64,000 nt of DNA, taken from Podocnemis expansa (Eukaryota > Chordata > Testudines > Podocnemididae). Each line of letters opens with the position of its first letter. Positions within the stretch are counted from its first letter, which is position 1. Where the stretch lies: assembly GCA_007922195.1 (NCBI GenBank), contig ML682119.1, positions 365,943 through 429,942 on the forward strand, given 5' to 3'. A program made the position numbers and the translations under genes. Shown one piece after another: positions 38,350 through 50,262 of the stretch. The notes under the pieces are model-generated. The model made no database searches. It saw only the letters and a list, made by a program, of their open reading frames with translations, and had not been told where the DNA came from.

Positions 38350-39340
38350 AGCATCATATGCTCACCATCTGTTGCTCCTGGGACAGTGCCCAACCTGCAC
38401 ACAGATTGAGAACATAGGGTGGAGGCACTGCCTGAGGCATGTGGACAAGGTCCTCATGGCCACACTCCATACCCTCAGTTCCTTGGATGCACTGTGTTTG
38501 GGGACCATATAAAGAGGGAGCTGAGAAGACGTGGGGAGGGCATGGAGAAAGCTAGAGGAACTGAGGGGCAGCTTGTGGGGAACCGAGCAGCTGTGATGGG
38601 AGAATTTACAATAAACTGAATTGTGAAGAACTGGGGGACATCCTCCCCTCTCTTCTGTCTCTAAGCCTCCCCCTGACCAGCACCTCACACATCCCAGCTT
38701 AGTGGCTAGTTTTGTACACCACAGCAGGGATGGGTTGCTGGTGCAAGGAGGAAAACCTAGGGATTTAAATGTGACTATTTCCCTCCCCCTCCCCATTGTC
38801 CCAAGTTCCCTTTTGCACACCACAGGCGAGCTCCAAAAACTGACTGGAGATTGTGGGCAAAGGAGGGATGGGACTCAGCAGGCTTCCTCACAACGCCAGT
38901 GGCAGACCCACTGTGCTGGCAGCCTGACTTCCCTGCTCCAGACGCCATCCAGTGGGTTCACCAGGAGAGGTAGCTGCAATACCTATCCCAAGTATGTGAC
39001 AGGTCTCTTCAGTTGTGCTCAGCCCCACTCCCTCCTGGGGAGGTAGGGGGAATCCTGGGGCAAGTGGCTTGAGTGGAAGCTGTGGGTGGTGGCAGACCCA
39101 TGCCCCTGCTTGTCCCCCTTGTATACATGCCCAAGTACACAGACATGGCAAGGTGCATCCACACACCTCAGCGGGCCACTTGCCCCTCCTAAAACTTGCC
39201 AGCAGCCATGTTAGATTACAGTGAGAGATGCTTAGACCTTGTATAGGTGTGTACAGAGCAATCTCCACTGTCAAACCAGATCTCCCTCACACATTTTCGC
39301 AGCACCCCTTTCATCAAAGGACAATGGCCAAGGCTGACTG
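38350..39340. other. spacer between the KRAB pseudogene and the SCAN pseudogene
   Basis: No supported gene. A first exon of the KRAB gene could lie here or further out but is not identifiable. Confidence 0.4.
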
Positions 39341-39345
39341 TTCTC

Positions 39346-40127
39346 ACCTGGGGCTGCAGCTGTCTGGGCTCTTGGGGGATGAGCTGGAAATCCTCTGCCA
39401 GGGCCACAGCCTCTGCACAACTCTCTGGTCCACACTCTCACCCCCAATTCCACATTTCCTCAGGCAGGAGGCTCAAGAACTGCTCCAGAACCAGCAGCTC
39501 CAGCATCTGCTCCTTGGTGCGTGTCTCCGGCTGCAGCCAGCAATAGGAAAGTTCTCCCAAGTTGCTGTAAGCTGCCCGGGGCCCCTCAGCCTCTTGGTAG
39601 CGGAAGGTCCTGAAGTGCTGGCGTTGCATCTCTCTGTCATAATGGTGCAGGAGGGCTCCCTTCACCTTGGCATCACCACTGGCATCCTCCAGTTGATGCC
39701 ACTCAGTCACTATCTATGGCGGCACAAACTGGCTGGCAAATTCCCTGGTCTCCCAACACTGCCTTGCCATGGTGCCTTTCTCTGCTTGATCCCCTCTGTC
39801 CCCAGGGTCAGAGCCAGCTCCACCCAACCTCTCCACCTTCAGGGTGGCTGGCACTTCCATCCCTGGCATAGCTTGGGAGCCATGCCTTGAGTCTGCAGCC
39901 CCTCCTGCAGGGTGGCCCTTGGAGGACTGGCCTTGGCACCAGCCTCTAACCATGCACCCTCTCCTGCCCTTCCTCTGCAACTCCCCAGCCTGGGGCAAGG
40001 GCCAGCTCTGTGCATGTCAGTCTCCAGGCCAGAGGGCAGTTCCTGGGGACAAGGCCCAGTGTGGAGCGCTCAAAGGCTCTGGGCTCAGCCAGAGGGGTCT
40101 CCTCGCACAGGGGGGTCATGGCTGTGG
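39346..40127 (-). pseudogene. SCAN-domain gene fragment, broken
   Basis: The minus strand encodes a nearly complete SCAN domain ([20 protein letters not shown], then [20 protein letters not shown], then LLPEEM). It is interrupted by TGA directly after [10 protein letters not shown], where relatives have Val-Arg (WVRE). The frame then resumes with [20 protein letters not shown] and a CAG|GTGAG donor near 39,347. Upstream sequence resembles the N-terminal linker of the ZSCAN gene at 48 kb but contains stops. No following finger exon is seen before the KRAB remnant. It is a duplicated relic of the SCAN family of this cluster. Confidence 0.8.
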
Positions 40128-40129
40128 AG

Positions 40130-40660
40130 AGAGGAGCAAACAGATCACAGAGAAACCCTTATATCCTGGGGGAGGAAGGGCCCCACATTCTCTAGGGGCC
40201 ACCCCACTAATGCCCCAGGAAGGGAAGGGCTCCCACGGAGGAGGGCTCCGCCCCATGCTGCCAAGCTGAGCCTGCTCCCTGCTCCCTGCTCCCAGCACAG
40301 ATCAGGTGGTGCCCGCTCAGGGGCAGATGACAGCCATTGGTCAGACGCTCTATCTGCCAGGTGGGCTCAGCCGCCAATCGCCCTCATTGCCTTGCGTTCC
40401 ATGCGCCCCTCCTGCCTCCCGCCTCCCCGGGAGTGGGTTCTGAGGGGGGGAGTGGGTAGGCTCTAGGCAGGACTCCTGGGTCCTACCAGCCCCCTCCCCC
40501 AATCCCTGACTCGTGGGGTCTAGTGGTTAGAGCAGGGAGTGGGACTCCTGGGTTTCAGAGCCAGGTACTCGCTGCTATTTGCAGTGCTCCTGGGGCAGCT
40601 TCAGTCAGTTGAGCTGGGCTCCAAGACTGGCTGTTGCAGGGTTTTGTTTTCATTTTGCAG
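40130..40660. other. moderately GC-rich flank upstream of the SCAN pseudogene
   Basis: Contains CCATTGG (40,334-40,340) and CCAAT (40,374-40,378) boxes, with GC-rich surroundings. It may be the former promoter of the broken SCAN copy. No gene is seen. Confidence 0.35.
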
Positions 40661-40667
40661 GGTGGAC

Positions 40668-41070
40668 CAGGGGTCTCGAATTCAAATCACCACAAGGGCC
40701 ACGAGGACTAGGAGAGGACCGCATGAGGACTAGTATGTTAGCCCAAGGGCCGCACCACTGAAACCTTTTCATAAAACAATATTGCATGTATCGGTAACAA
40801 TAGTGCAGGGGTGGCCAAACTTATGGAACTCAAGAGTCACACAAGTTGATTATTAAACCTTCAAGAGCCGCACTGAGGCATATAGCCATTTACGTTTACC
40901 TACTAAATTGATTTGCTGACGTTCTTCAGCAAGCCACGCTTTTTCATTCAAGAGTCACATGCGGCTCCTGAGCCACAGTTTGACCATGCCTGCAATAGTG
41001 CCATTGCAGGCTGCAGGAAATAGCTTTCGGGGCCGCACGTGGCCCACAAGCTGTGTGTTTGAGACCCCTG
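40668..41070. mobile_element. hAT-type element, interrupted by another hAT element
   Basis: Ends CAGGGGTCTCGAATTCAAATC / GTTTGAGACCCCTG, same family as 48,472-48,649 and 10,322-10,631. Flanking 8-mers agree poorly (5 of 8). The interior is split by the insertion at 40,806-40,992. Confidence 0.8.
40806..40992. mobile_element. nested hAT element
   Basis: 187 bp with ends CAGGGGTGGCCAAACTT / AGTTTGACCATGCCTG and a perfect 8-bp target duplication CAATAGTG on both sides (40,798-40,805 and 40,993-41,000). It inserted into the older hAT copy, giving a clear order of events. Confidence 0.9.
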
Positions 41071-41079
41071 GCATAGACA

Positions 41080-41940
41080 GAGCTTGTGACTTTATGAAAA
41101 AGCAGTGCTGGGGAAACCTGGGAGTTCAGGCTTTTTCCTGGCACCAGCAGTTGTGACTGGGAGAGGCTCATGAGGGCTGAAACCCACAACTACATGCCCC
41201 CCCTCACCTCCCCATTCCTCAAAGTGGTTGGCTGCCACAACAGACATGGACACAGGAGTTAATCAGGGCCACTCAACCTCACCCCAGATTGAGAAGGGCT
41301 CCCCCAGGCTCAGTGACCTCCCCTGTTGCACCTCAGCTTCCCTCCAGCCCTGATGACTGGAGCAGAACTTTCTTGCTGATTTGTTCTGTGGCATTGGCTG
41401 TCCCCTTCCTGGCAACCTGATCCTCACACCACTGCTCTCCTCTGCCAGCCTCATCCTCCACCTGGCCTCTCATGGCATAATGCTGCTTCCCAAAGTACTT
41501 GGCCCTTCAGCTACACTGTTTAGCAAAAGGCCACCCCTTCTGTGCTATACCGGACCCTGGATGGCAAACAAGCCCTACAGTGTTTTCACTCTCATCTCCA
41601 GTTGGGCCGTGCTTTTCTTTCTGCTCCCTAAATTTAGCAAAGTCAGGCTCTTCTGCCTGTTTCAGTAGCAAAGAGTAAAGCCAGATGCAGGTCAAGCTGA
41701 ACAAACAGGTGTTTATTTAACGCTGGCCACTGTTCTGCCTGTGGCTGAGCGTCTTCCAGCCTGATACACCTCTTCGGCTGATGTCCTGTCATTAACACTC
41801 TTCCCCACCCCCTCCAAGAAGAGGGCATTCTGAATCAGGACCCAACAATCTGCTTATGTCTTCTCTATTCTACAGTCATTTTCATATAAATATGAAAAGC
41901 AAGTAATTGGGCCCTAGATGCCCACCTCATGTCCACGATG
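41080..41940. other. intergenic stretch, nothing recognised
   Basis: No supported gene or repeat. Confidence 0.45.
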
Positions 41941-41941
41941 C

Positions 41942-42126
41942 CAGTGGTTTTCAAACTTAGGGTCAGGACCCAGTACTGGGTCTCACACACTCAGGTACTG
42001 GTTTGCAGCACCCCCTGCTGCTGCCCAAAGACTGGAATGTATTGTTCACAGATGTAATTGTTGGATTATGGACATAAATGATTTTTTTTCAACTGGGCCC
42101 TGAAGAAAAAAATTAGAAAACCACTG
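41942..42126. mobile_element. short hAT element
   Basis: Ends CAGTGGTTTTCAAACTTAG / TTAGAAAACCACTG. Target duplication CACGATGC / CACTATGC (7 of 8). Related, in reverse, to 22,336-22,522. Confidence 0.85.
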
Positions 42127-42134
42127 CACTATGC

Positions 42135-44490
42135 TACAGGTTGCCAAGCATGGAGTCAAGCTGGAATCTTGTCCTTCCCACAGACTCACTGGTTACATGG
42201 CCTTTGAGATAGTTCTCTCTCTTCAGTAGGTGACCACACCATAAGTGACCCTTTCCAGTTCACTTCCCACCTCTATGGACACTCTCTCTTCTCCAGCTTC
42301 ACCCTCTTCTTTCCCTGAGGTATTGGTGCCTCTGAAAGCTAGTGTGATGTCTGGACACAGGCATCTGTTATTTATTTTTCTATTCTGTTTTATGGTGGGA
42401 CTTTTCTGCCTGACTTTTATTATAAACTCCAAACATAACAGCTAGATTTGACCCAGAGGGATGCAGGAGCTCACTGAGAGGGGGCTGGGCTGTTTCCTCT
42501 GTCTTTGTGTCTCCCCAGCCTCTCTGGGGCTGTTGCTCTAGTTCACAATGACTCTGGTGTGTTCACAATCAGGTTCACTTTGCATAGTATTTGAATTCAG
42601 CAGCAGAAGGGTCTAAGTGAGCTCCAGGCAGCAGCACACAAGTTGTCTAACATCCAGCAAGTGCCTGCACAGACCGACATGCCACTCCAGTATTTCTTGC
42701 ACTTAGCTGACCCGTCTTAGGTCTCGTGTACTGAGAGGAAGTCTGGCTGGCGAGCTGTCTGGAAGCTGTGAAGACTGGAACTGATTCCACTGCAGTTTAG
42801 GTCAATGGGATTCCTTCTGCTGGGTCTCATGAGAGCTTGAGCAGAACCAAAATCTCTTTCCAGCTGAGATTTCCAACACCACCAGGAGGGGCAACAGAAA
42901 TCAAGCACCCAAATGTCTTAAGCAGCACTGAAATGCTCTGTCTCTGTGTTCGGTGAGATACTTGAAGCCAAGTCAGTACCTCAGTGTCTTCAGTGCTCCA
43001 AATTCCAGTGTCTTCTGGTTCTCTGCATGAGACCATGCACTCCTCAACTGATTCAATCCCTGGGACAGAACGAAAAAGAAACCACTGAGCCCCAGCTGCC
43101 AGGAGATCCGTGGCAGCAAAGGCACAGAAGCACCCAGAACCTGCCCTACAGCCGGATGTTCACTGAGGCAGGGAATCATTTCTGTAGGGTGGAAAGGAAC
43201 AAGGAGGGCACAACCTATGCTGGGACTCCCTGTCCTGTGGCTGAGAGCACTGGGCAGCCCCAAGCTAGGAGCAGATCAGGGGGAGGGAGGGTATGATGAC
43301 AAAAAAGTCTTGGAGAAATGCTGATTTAGGGGAGCCAACACTTCTCTTGGGAAGGATTCTTGGGTCCAAGGAGGAATTCCCACCCAAATCAGTGAATCCC
43401 CAACAGTTGACAGCTATGGCACTCAGCCACGCTGTGGGAGACCCAGTCCCTGAATTCACTAACTGCAGCAAAGTCCTTGTGGGGACAGAGGGGCGCTCTT
43501 GGCCAGTAGGTTACACAGTCAATTGCTCTCCTTGTGGCCCTGCCTCATAGAGCAGTTCCAAAAGACAAGGACAAGAGCATGAACTCAGAACTACACCCCC
43601 CCCCCCATCAGACAAGGTAAGGACTTGAATCCAGGTCTCCTGTCCATGAAGCAGGGGCAGAAGATCCAGCAATATTAGTTAGACCAGTAAACCCCTTTCT
43701 TTTGCAAACTTTTGTGCAACATTTGGCAAGACCCTGTTTTTATTCCATCATGGAATACAAACCCAAGTCTGATGCCTGCAGGTTCCCTCAGCACCCTTGT
43801 TTTCCAGCCAGCCCTCATTGTAATATTGCTAAAGCTCCATTTGCACATGGCAGAGAATCCAGCGTGGCCTCCTCTAGGAATGAGATGCCAGCAAAGCTAC
43901 AAGGCTGATCCCCGGAATGACAGATCTCTGATATCTGCTGCCTACTGCTCCCTAACCTTCATAGATCTCCTCCACAGTCCCCATAACCCACCACCCCGAT
44001 TCCTCCCATCCCCTTCAAAGCCTGCTTATGAGCAAGCCTCCTGCCCCTTTCTTCTTCCCATCCCCTGTCTGACTGACTGCCTCCATGTACTGCTCCTTCC
44101 CGTGCCCCCATATAATTGGCTCCCCCAGCTCCCCCTCCCACCCCCACAGTGGGTCCTCTGCCTCCCAGTCATGGCCTCCAAAGGTCTATTGCCCTGGGAC
44201 TGGACCCTTCCTTATGACTCCCATGCTCAGTCCATTATCACAGTCCAAAGCAGTGGCTGCCCCAGACTCTCCGTGACGTAGATCCCTCTCCCTGGACACT
44301 GATCTATGGGGCTCTCCCCACCCTGTGCATCCCCTGGAGCACTGCACTGGTGCAATGGCCTATGGACCCCTCCCCCACCTCAATGCCCCTCCTCTTGCAG
44401 GGCCCCCATCCCTTGTGTGTCCTTAGCGTGCTCCTCCAAGGCCCCCTCCCCATCATGCATCCATGGCATAGTGCATGGGGCCCCCTCCAC
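42135..44490. other. 3' flank of the ZSCAN gene, nothing recognised
   Basis: No supported gene. The 3' UTR of the ZSCAN gene probably occupies the right part, but no convincing polyadenylation signal could be singled out. Confidence 0.45.
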
Positions 44491-44499
44491 CTTATGCGC

Positions 44500-47400
44500 C
44501 TACCCCCCATGGATTCTCTGGTGTGCGACGAGGTAGGAGCTACGGCTGAAGCGGCGGCCGCACTGGGTGCACTGGTAAGGGGGTTCGCCCATGTGGGTGC
44601 GCTGGTGCTGGAAGAGGGCAGAACGGGCGCCAAAGCTCTTCCCACAGGCGTGGCACTCATAGGGGCGCTCGCCCGTGTGGGTGCGGTGGTGGGTGATGAG
44701 GGTCGCGTTCTGCGAGAAGCTCTTCCCACACTCGGTGCAGCGGTAAGGCCGCTCCCCTGTGTGGGTGCGCAGGTGCTGGATGAGGTTGGAGCTGCCGCCG
44801 AACCGCTTGCCACATTCCCTGCATAGGTAGGGCTTCTCGCCCGTGTGCACCCGCTGGTGCTTGTGCAGATCTGAGCTCTCAATGAAGCGCTTGCCGCACT
44901 CCCCACATGGGTAGGGCCGCTCGCCTGTGTGGATCTTCTGGTGCCGGATCAACGCTGAGCTCTCGCCGAAGCTCTTCCCGCACACTGCGCACTGGAAAGG
45001 TTTGTCCTCCTTGCCTGTGCCCTGTGGCTGGGCACGGCATGAGCGCCGTGCTAGTCCCCTGTGCCGCTCTGGTCCCTTCCCCAATTGCAGGATCTGTTCC
45101 ACGATGAGGTCCTGCAGTTTTCTGATGCCCCCTCTTTCCTGCCGTCTCTTCCCAGGGGTGCTTCTCAGCAGCTGCTCTCGTCGGCACTGGCCAGTGGAGG
45201 CTTGGTACGGGAGAGGGTTCCCTTTGGGTCCAGTTCGTACCAGCCCAGGCAGATCAGCCTTCTTAGGAGCCTGTGCCTGAGAATTTTCCTCTTTCATTTC
45301 CTCCTCAATCTTGATCCCGTCGGTTGCTGGGAGAAAGAAATATGATGTTCCCTCCACTAGACAGGCACAACAACCCTTTGCTGCCTCCCTCACTGTCTGC
45401 TTACAGGGTGAGCTCTTCAGGACAGGGGCAGACCTTCCCTGGTGTCTGGGCAGTGCCTGGTCCAATGGAGCCCTAATCTCAGTTGGGCCAGGGCCTGACT
45501 CTGGCTGTGTGTCTGGGCAGCTCATGGGAGGCTCTGTGCCTCATTATACAACATACAAATAACGCTTGATACTCAGTCAGTCAACTGGTTCCTTGCTTGG
45601 GGAAGGGAAGCCACCTACTGAACTGGGACACCTTGTTGCTAGCTGAGATGCTGAAACCTCATGCACTCACCAGGGATGGCTGAGCTTGTGCGCAGGGCCA
45701 GGCCTGGCACTCAGAAAAGCAGCTTTGGCTTCCCAGCTCTGTAACGTATTCCCATCATGACCAGGGCAACTCTAAACTGCCCTGGGCCTCCATGCCCCAT
45801 GTGGCCAATGGGGTGATGATCCCTGGGGTCTGTGCAGGCCCAAGAGCCTGGCCAGGGTCTCCAGGAACTAGCTCACTGTTAACCACTGGTCATTCTCTGC
45901 TTGCTGGGCCTCTAGCCCCACAGCTGAATCCTCCCCCTAAGCAGTAGAGAGCAGAGATGGGAATGGGCCATGGGACGTGCAGGATTTCTTCTTGCCCACT
46001 GTGGCAGGCCAAGGCAGAGTCCCTTGGGCCCTGCCTCCTCTGCTGAGGAAGCTACAGGGGAGGGGACCTGCCTCCTTCCAAACTGCACGTCCTTAAAATA
46101 AAAGCCAGTGTGATGTCACTTCCCTCCCTCTGCAAACCATGCCCTGACCCATGCCCTGCACCTGCCTGGCAGGGCTGCACAAGATCCTGCTGTAAGAGAA
46201 ACTGGGCTGCCTCCTGGGTGACAACTATGTCTATCACAGGACAGAACCCAGCTTAGTGCCAGTGGCCAAAGGGACTGGATTTGGTTCCCAGTTCCCAACA
46301 CACTGGTCAGATGCCATGGCACAGAATCCTTCATGCTGGCATCATTGCAGCTGTGCTCTCCGTTTCTGATAAGGCAGAAGGGCACACTGGAATGCTCAGT
46401 GTCCCACTGGCTCTGCACCCACCACACCCACGCTGTCTGCAGGAATCTCAACCTTTCCCAGCAGTCATGGCTGGTCACAGAGTGGGCCTCATTTGTGGCT
46501 CACCTCCGCAGCCACCACTTGGAGTCTTCATCTCCTCAGGCCCCTGGGCATCTGGGATACATGGCTCGGTCCCTCCTTCTGCCCAGGGAATGGCATCTGG
46601 CCTGGGCCTGGGAAATCCTGCTTGACAGGAAGAGACTGTATGAGCTCACAACATGCCACTGGTCCCACGGTGTGAAACACCTCATAAGGTGTGTCAGACT
46701 CTACAAGCCAGAACAGGCCCCACAGGCTGGGAAATTCCCCACAATAGTCTTTAACACCAGCACAGCCAGGAACGTAGATACACAGCCCCAGCACCAGACC
46801 ACTTCCCTCCCTTCCCAGGGGTAGGGGCATTGATCCAGGCTTCTCTCTTCCAGCAACAAGGCTGAAAGATCAGGGGTTGTGACTCCTTACCCGGTGAGCC
46901 AGGAATCATCAGCGTGGCGTTCCTCCAGGCATCCTCCTTCCTGGGTATCTCCTCAGAGGAACACATGGCTTCCGCCTTCAAGGTCGCTGGGGACTGAAAC
47001 AACATACAACCCTCACTTGGTACCCATTGACCCAGGACCAAACCCTACCTGGCACATGCTGCTCTTGGGACCATCCCACACACACCACCAGCTCCCCAAG
47101 GACCATCCTCCCACCGACACCTCCCCCGGGACAATTGTCCCCCTGGTGCCTGCTGCTCTGCACCATCTTCTGGTCAGTGCCCCCTGCACCCAAATCATCC
47201 TGCCCAGCACCCCCCTGTTCCCAAGACCATTCCCTTGCACCCAGGAGCCCTCCCCCTCTATTCCGAAGATCTTGTGTCCACTGCTACCCGGAAAATCCCT
47301 CGCTTTACCCCCACCCAATGCCCAGGATAATCCCTCACCTGACACCTGGTGCTCTTAGAACAATCCCCCATTCAGTTAGGCAAAGGATTTGGGATATTTC

Positions 47401-48286
47401 TAACAGTCCCTCTCACCCGGGCTTCTCTTTGTGCCCCCATTTACATCTCCTTCAGAACAGGATCCAGTGTGCTCACCTGGGACTGCTGCCCGGGCTTCTG
47501 CAGAATGAGCTGGAAAGCCTCTGCCAGGGCTATGGCTTCCTGGCCACTCTCTGGGCCATGGTCTCGCACCCAGCTCTGCATTTCCTCAGGCAGGAGGCTC
47601 AGGAACTGCTCCAGAACCAGCAACTCCAGCATCTGCTCCTTGGTGCGCATCTCCGGCTGCAGCCAGTCCTGGGAAAGTTCCTGCAGGTGGCCGTAAACTG
47701 CCCGGGGCCCCTCAGCCTCCTCATAGCGAAAGCCCCTGAAGCGCTGGCGTTGCGCCTCTGTATCGCTGCAGCACAGGACGGCACCCATCATCTTTGCACC
47801 ATCACTGGCCTCGTTGGCATTCAGGCTGGCCTGGGCTTGTTGAGGTTCCCCACTGAGGGGGAGCAGGAGGTGGGCTTCCCCCATGCCTATGAGCCCCTGA
47901 AAGGTATCAGTCACTTGTCTGGAGGTGGCAAGATTGAGTTCGGTTTTCTGCCGCTCCCCATGTCCCCATGGGGCTGGGGCAGATAGAGACACTGGCAGTT
48001 CCTCCCTATGAAGCTCTGGGTTCCCCTGCAAATCTTGCTTATGCATCCTCTGCTTCCACCTCCAGAGCTCACCATTCATCCAGGCCTGTCCTGAGAGGGG
48101 TGGATTCCCCACTGATGGCAGCTCCCCCCTTGCAGCACACCCAGCTGGCTGGTCTTGCTGCTCAGCCTTCGCCTGGAGCTGTACCACCTGCTGATGCAAA
48201 GCCGTTCCCAGCTCTGTGCCCATCTTCTGCCTTGGGCTGGATGGAAAATCCAGCCCTTGTCCATGCTCCAGCTCCTTTGGCTGCAT
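44500..48286 (-). CDS. SCAN domain and six C2H2 zinc fingers (ZSCAN-type transcription factor)
   Basis: Predicted 579-residue nuclear DNA-binding protein. Coding exons: 48286-47477, 46993-46891, 45326-44500, with consistent phases (0, then 1) and GT-AG borders. The first has an N-terminal linker and a complete SCAN domain ([20 protein letters not shown], then [20 protein letters not shown]). The second is a short linker starting [11 protein letters not shown]. The last starts with [10 protein letters not shown], a sumoylation-type motif, and ends with six intact C2H2 fingers joined by HTGERPY/HTGEKPY linkers (one is HMGEPPY), stopping after HQRIHGG. The start is the first in-frame ATG after a CAG acceptor at 48,409. 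A noncoding exon in the CpG island at 49 kb is likely. All finger ligands are present, so it looks functional. DNA target and gene name are unknown. Confidence 0.87.
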
Positions 48287-48471
48287 GACGTCCGGCTGTG
48301 CTCCTGAACCTCTGTATCTTGGGCCGACACCTCTACTGCCAACTACATCCCACTCCTGATAGTGGGCATGCAAACCAGATTTCTGTGCCACGTCGCTCCG
48401 GCAGATGTCTGCAGACAAACCATGACTCTGAAGCCAGGCTGCAGTTATCCCCTTTGCCCCACATTTTAAGC

Positions 48472-48649
48472 CAGGGATTTCAAACTCAAATCACCACGAG
48501 AGCCACATGAGGACTAGTATGTTAGCTGGAGGGCTGCACCACTGAAACCTTTCCATACAATATTGCAAATACTGGTATCGATAGCGTTAGGAAATAGCGT
48601 TGGGGCCGCATGCAGGTGCAGCTCACGGGCCACGTGTTTGAGACCCCTG
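48472..48649. mobile_element. short hAT element just upstream of the ZSCAN coding start
   Basis: Ends CAGGGATTTCAAACTCAAATC / GTTTGAGACCCCTG. Perfect 8-bp target duplication TTTTAAGC (48,464-48,471 and 48,650-48,657). Confidence 0.9.
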
Positions 48650-48889
48650 TTTTAAGCCATGAGGCCCACCAGGCTGCAGGGAGAAGCGGCGGATGCCCCA
48701 GGGTGTGGAGTGGACCGAGAGGCAGGGGGCTGTGTCTGGTGGGGAAGGAGAAACCGGGACAGGGAGCTGACAGTGGCCCCCATCAACAAGCAGGTATGGG
48801 GCGCTCACGATGGGTCCAGCCCAGTGCTAACAGAGGCGGAGAGATGCCTTTGAGCCCCAGTAACCGGGCAGGGAGCCGCTCCACGGGCA

Positions 48890-49215
48890 GGGCAAGCACA
48901 AGTGGCGGGAGGCAGAGGGCTCATTGCCCGGGCATAAACCACAAGGAGCAGCGCCCAGATCTGCAAAGCCCCCGGCCCGTCCCGCACGATGCAGGCGTGG
49001 CAGGGATCCCGCCAGCTGCTCGGCCCAGCTGCCCCTGCGGGGGGACCCGGAGAGGCTCCCGCGCGCCCCCGCCGCCCCAGCCACTCACCGCCACCCGCCG
49101 CCGCGCGGACACAAAGCGGGGAACCCTGCCCCCCCCCGGGAGAGTTCCCCCCGCAGAGGACGCCGGGAATTGTAGTTCGCCGCTCTCACGTGGGGACCTG
49201 CGAGCGCGAGCGCGG
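48890..49215. promoter_or_regulatory. CpG-island promoter of the ZSCAN gene
   Basis: CpG-rich block immediately upstream of the ZSCAN gene, with sharply lower CpG on both sides. It includes GC-rich motifs and a ZNF143-type site. A noncoding first exon is probably here; CTCACC at 49,084-49,089 is, on the gene strand, a GGTGAG donor-like sequence. Confidence 0.65.
49165..49177 (-). promoter_or_regulatory. ZNF143-type site (AACTACAATTCCC)
   Basis: On the gene strand the sequence reads AACTACAATTCCC, the conserved core of the ZNF143 (Staf) promoter motif, which usually lies close to the start site of CpG-island promoters. The downstream part of the consensus (AGCATGC) is not conserved. Confidence 0.65.
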
Positions 49216-49364
49216 GGATTTTCCTAACACGCCCCTACACCCCCCTGAATTTCCCAACCCCTCAGCTACTGATAGTGTTGTACCGATTTAGTGAGCACCC
49301 CAATCCTCCCCCTAATTTCAACTCCTGGGGAGAATACTGAGCGGGTGCTGCCTGGCCAGGGCTA

Positions 49365-49500
49365 CCAGATCCCAAAGCAATGAAAGGAGCACAGGCAAGT
49401 CCGAAAAGGAGGACATTGGAGGACACACGGAGAAAATGATGTCATATTCTTGTTTTTAGGGGGCGCTGGAATGCTTTCCCCCAAGGCCAGCTCAAGGGGT
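49365..49500. repeat. partial copy of the 300-bp dispersed element
   Basis: Shares 'taccagatcccaaagcaatg', 'aaaaggaggacattggagga', 'ttgtttttagggggcgctgg' with the copies at 55,322 and 57,935. Confidence 0.6.
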
Positions 49501-49564
49501 TGTGGCGCCCCAAGCCAAATTTTGATTTGGTACCCCCATCTCATTTGTGGTGTTTGAAAACTAA

Positions 49565-49682
49565 TAGTGTAGAGGCTAGTGGCTAATATCTCTGCTTAAC
49601 ATGCAGTAAGTCCTGGGTTCAGTTCCCAGCGCGTTAGACTTGATGCTCTCATGAGGTCTCTTCCAGCCCTATGATTTGATTT
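49565..49682 (+). mobile_element. SINE, tRNA-like head and CR1-like tail (copy 1)
   Basis: A-box-like 'tagtggctaa', B-box-like 'gggttcagttccc', then a CR1-like tail 'gacttgatgctctcatgagg' and 'ttccagccctatgattt'. It ends in a 'gattt' microsatellite. Confidence 0.8.
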
Positions 49683-49687
49683 GATTT

Positions 49688-49797
49688 GATTTGATAGTGG
49701 CTAATAGCTCTGCTTAACATACAGTAAGTCCTGGGTTCAGTTCCCAGCGCGTTAGACTTGATGATCTCACGAGGTCTCTTCCAGCCCTATGATTTGA
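49688..49797 (+). mobile_element. SINE, tandem copy 2
   Basis: Almost identical to the copy at 49,565 and directly adjacent, sharing 'gtcctgggttcagttcccag' and the tail, again ending 'gatttgattga'. High identity suggests tandem duplication rather than separate insertion. Confidence 0.8.
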
Positions 49798-49802
49798 TTG
49801 AT

Positions 49803-50262
49803 AGTGTATCTGCTTTATATGCAGAAGGTCCTGGGCAATGTTCCCTGTAATTTGTTATAGGCTCTGTGCGCAAAAAAATTCTTTTGTGCAAATTTTCAGA
49901 ACCAGTGTCCAAATTTGTGCATACTCCAGTGAGTGTGGTCAAATTTGTGAGTGTAACGAAGCAAGTCTGTATGATGCAAATAATATCTACATTTTATTTT
50001 GATATGGTGATGGAAATGATTTTATATTACCAAACCTTATTTGAAACATGCTGCTTGAAACTGATTTCTGAAAGTGGCATAAAAATATTAGCAATGTTTA
50101 ATTTTTTGTGCAGGCTTTATTTTGTTGTGTGCATGGGTTTCAAGAACTGTGTGTGCATGCACAAATGCACAGCTTAGAGGGGACATGGGTTCAAACCCCC
50201 AGGGGTCAGACTAGATGATCTCATGATGTTCCTTCCAACCGTATGATTCGATTCTATTCTAA
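49803..50262 (+). mobile_element. SINE copy 3, interrupted by a short inverted-repeat element
   Basis: The head 'tagtgtatctgctttatatg' up to about 49,835 and the rest from about 50,188 ('gggttcaaaccccca', 'ctagatgatctcatgatgtt') belong together. The insert 49,836-50,187 has ends AATGTTCCCT / AGGGGACAT. A related sequence is at 63,492-63,660. Confidence 0.65.

Noticed and set aside
46281..46824. Plus-strand frames of 114-163 residues within the ZSCAN intron
   Set aside because: Intron sequence opposite to the gene, with no domain or homology.
47027..47986. A 319-residue plus-strand open frame
   Set aside because: Antisense to the ZSCAN SCAN exon and adjoining intron. It has no domain and no initiation or splice support.
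49600..49640. tRNA-like sequence with A and B boxes
   Set aside because: It is the head of a SINE: followed by a CR1-like tail, repeated in tandem, and without a foldable full tRNA.
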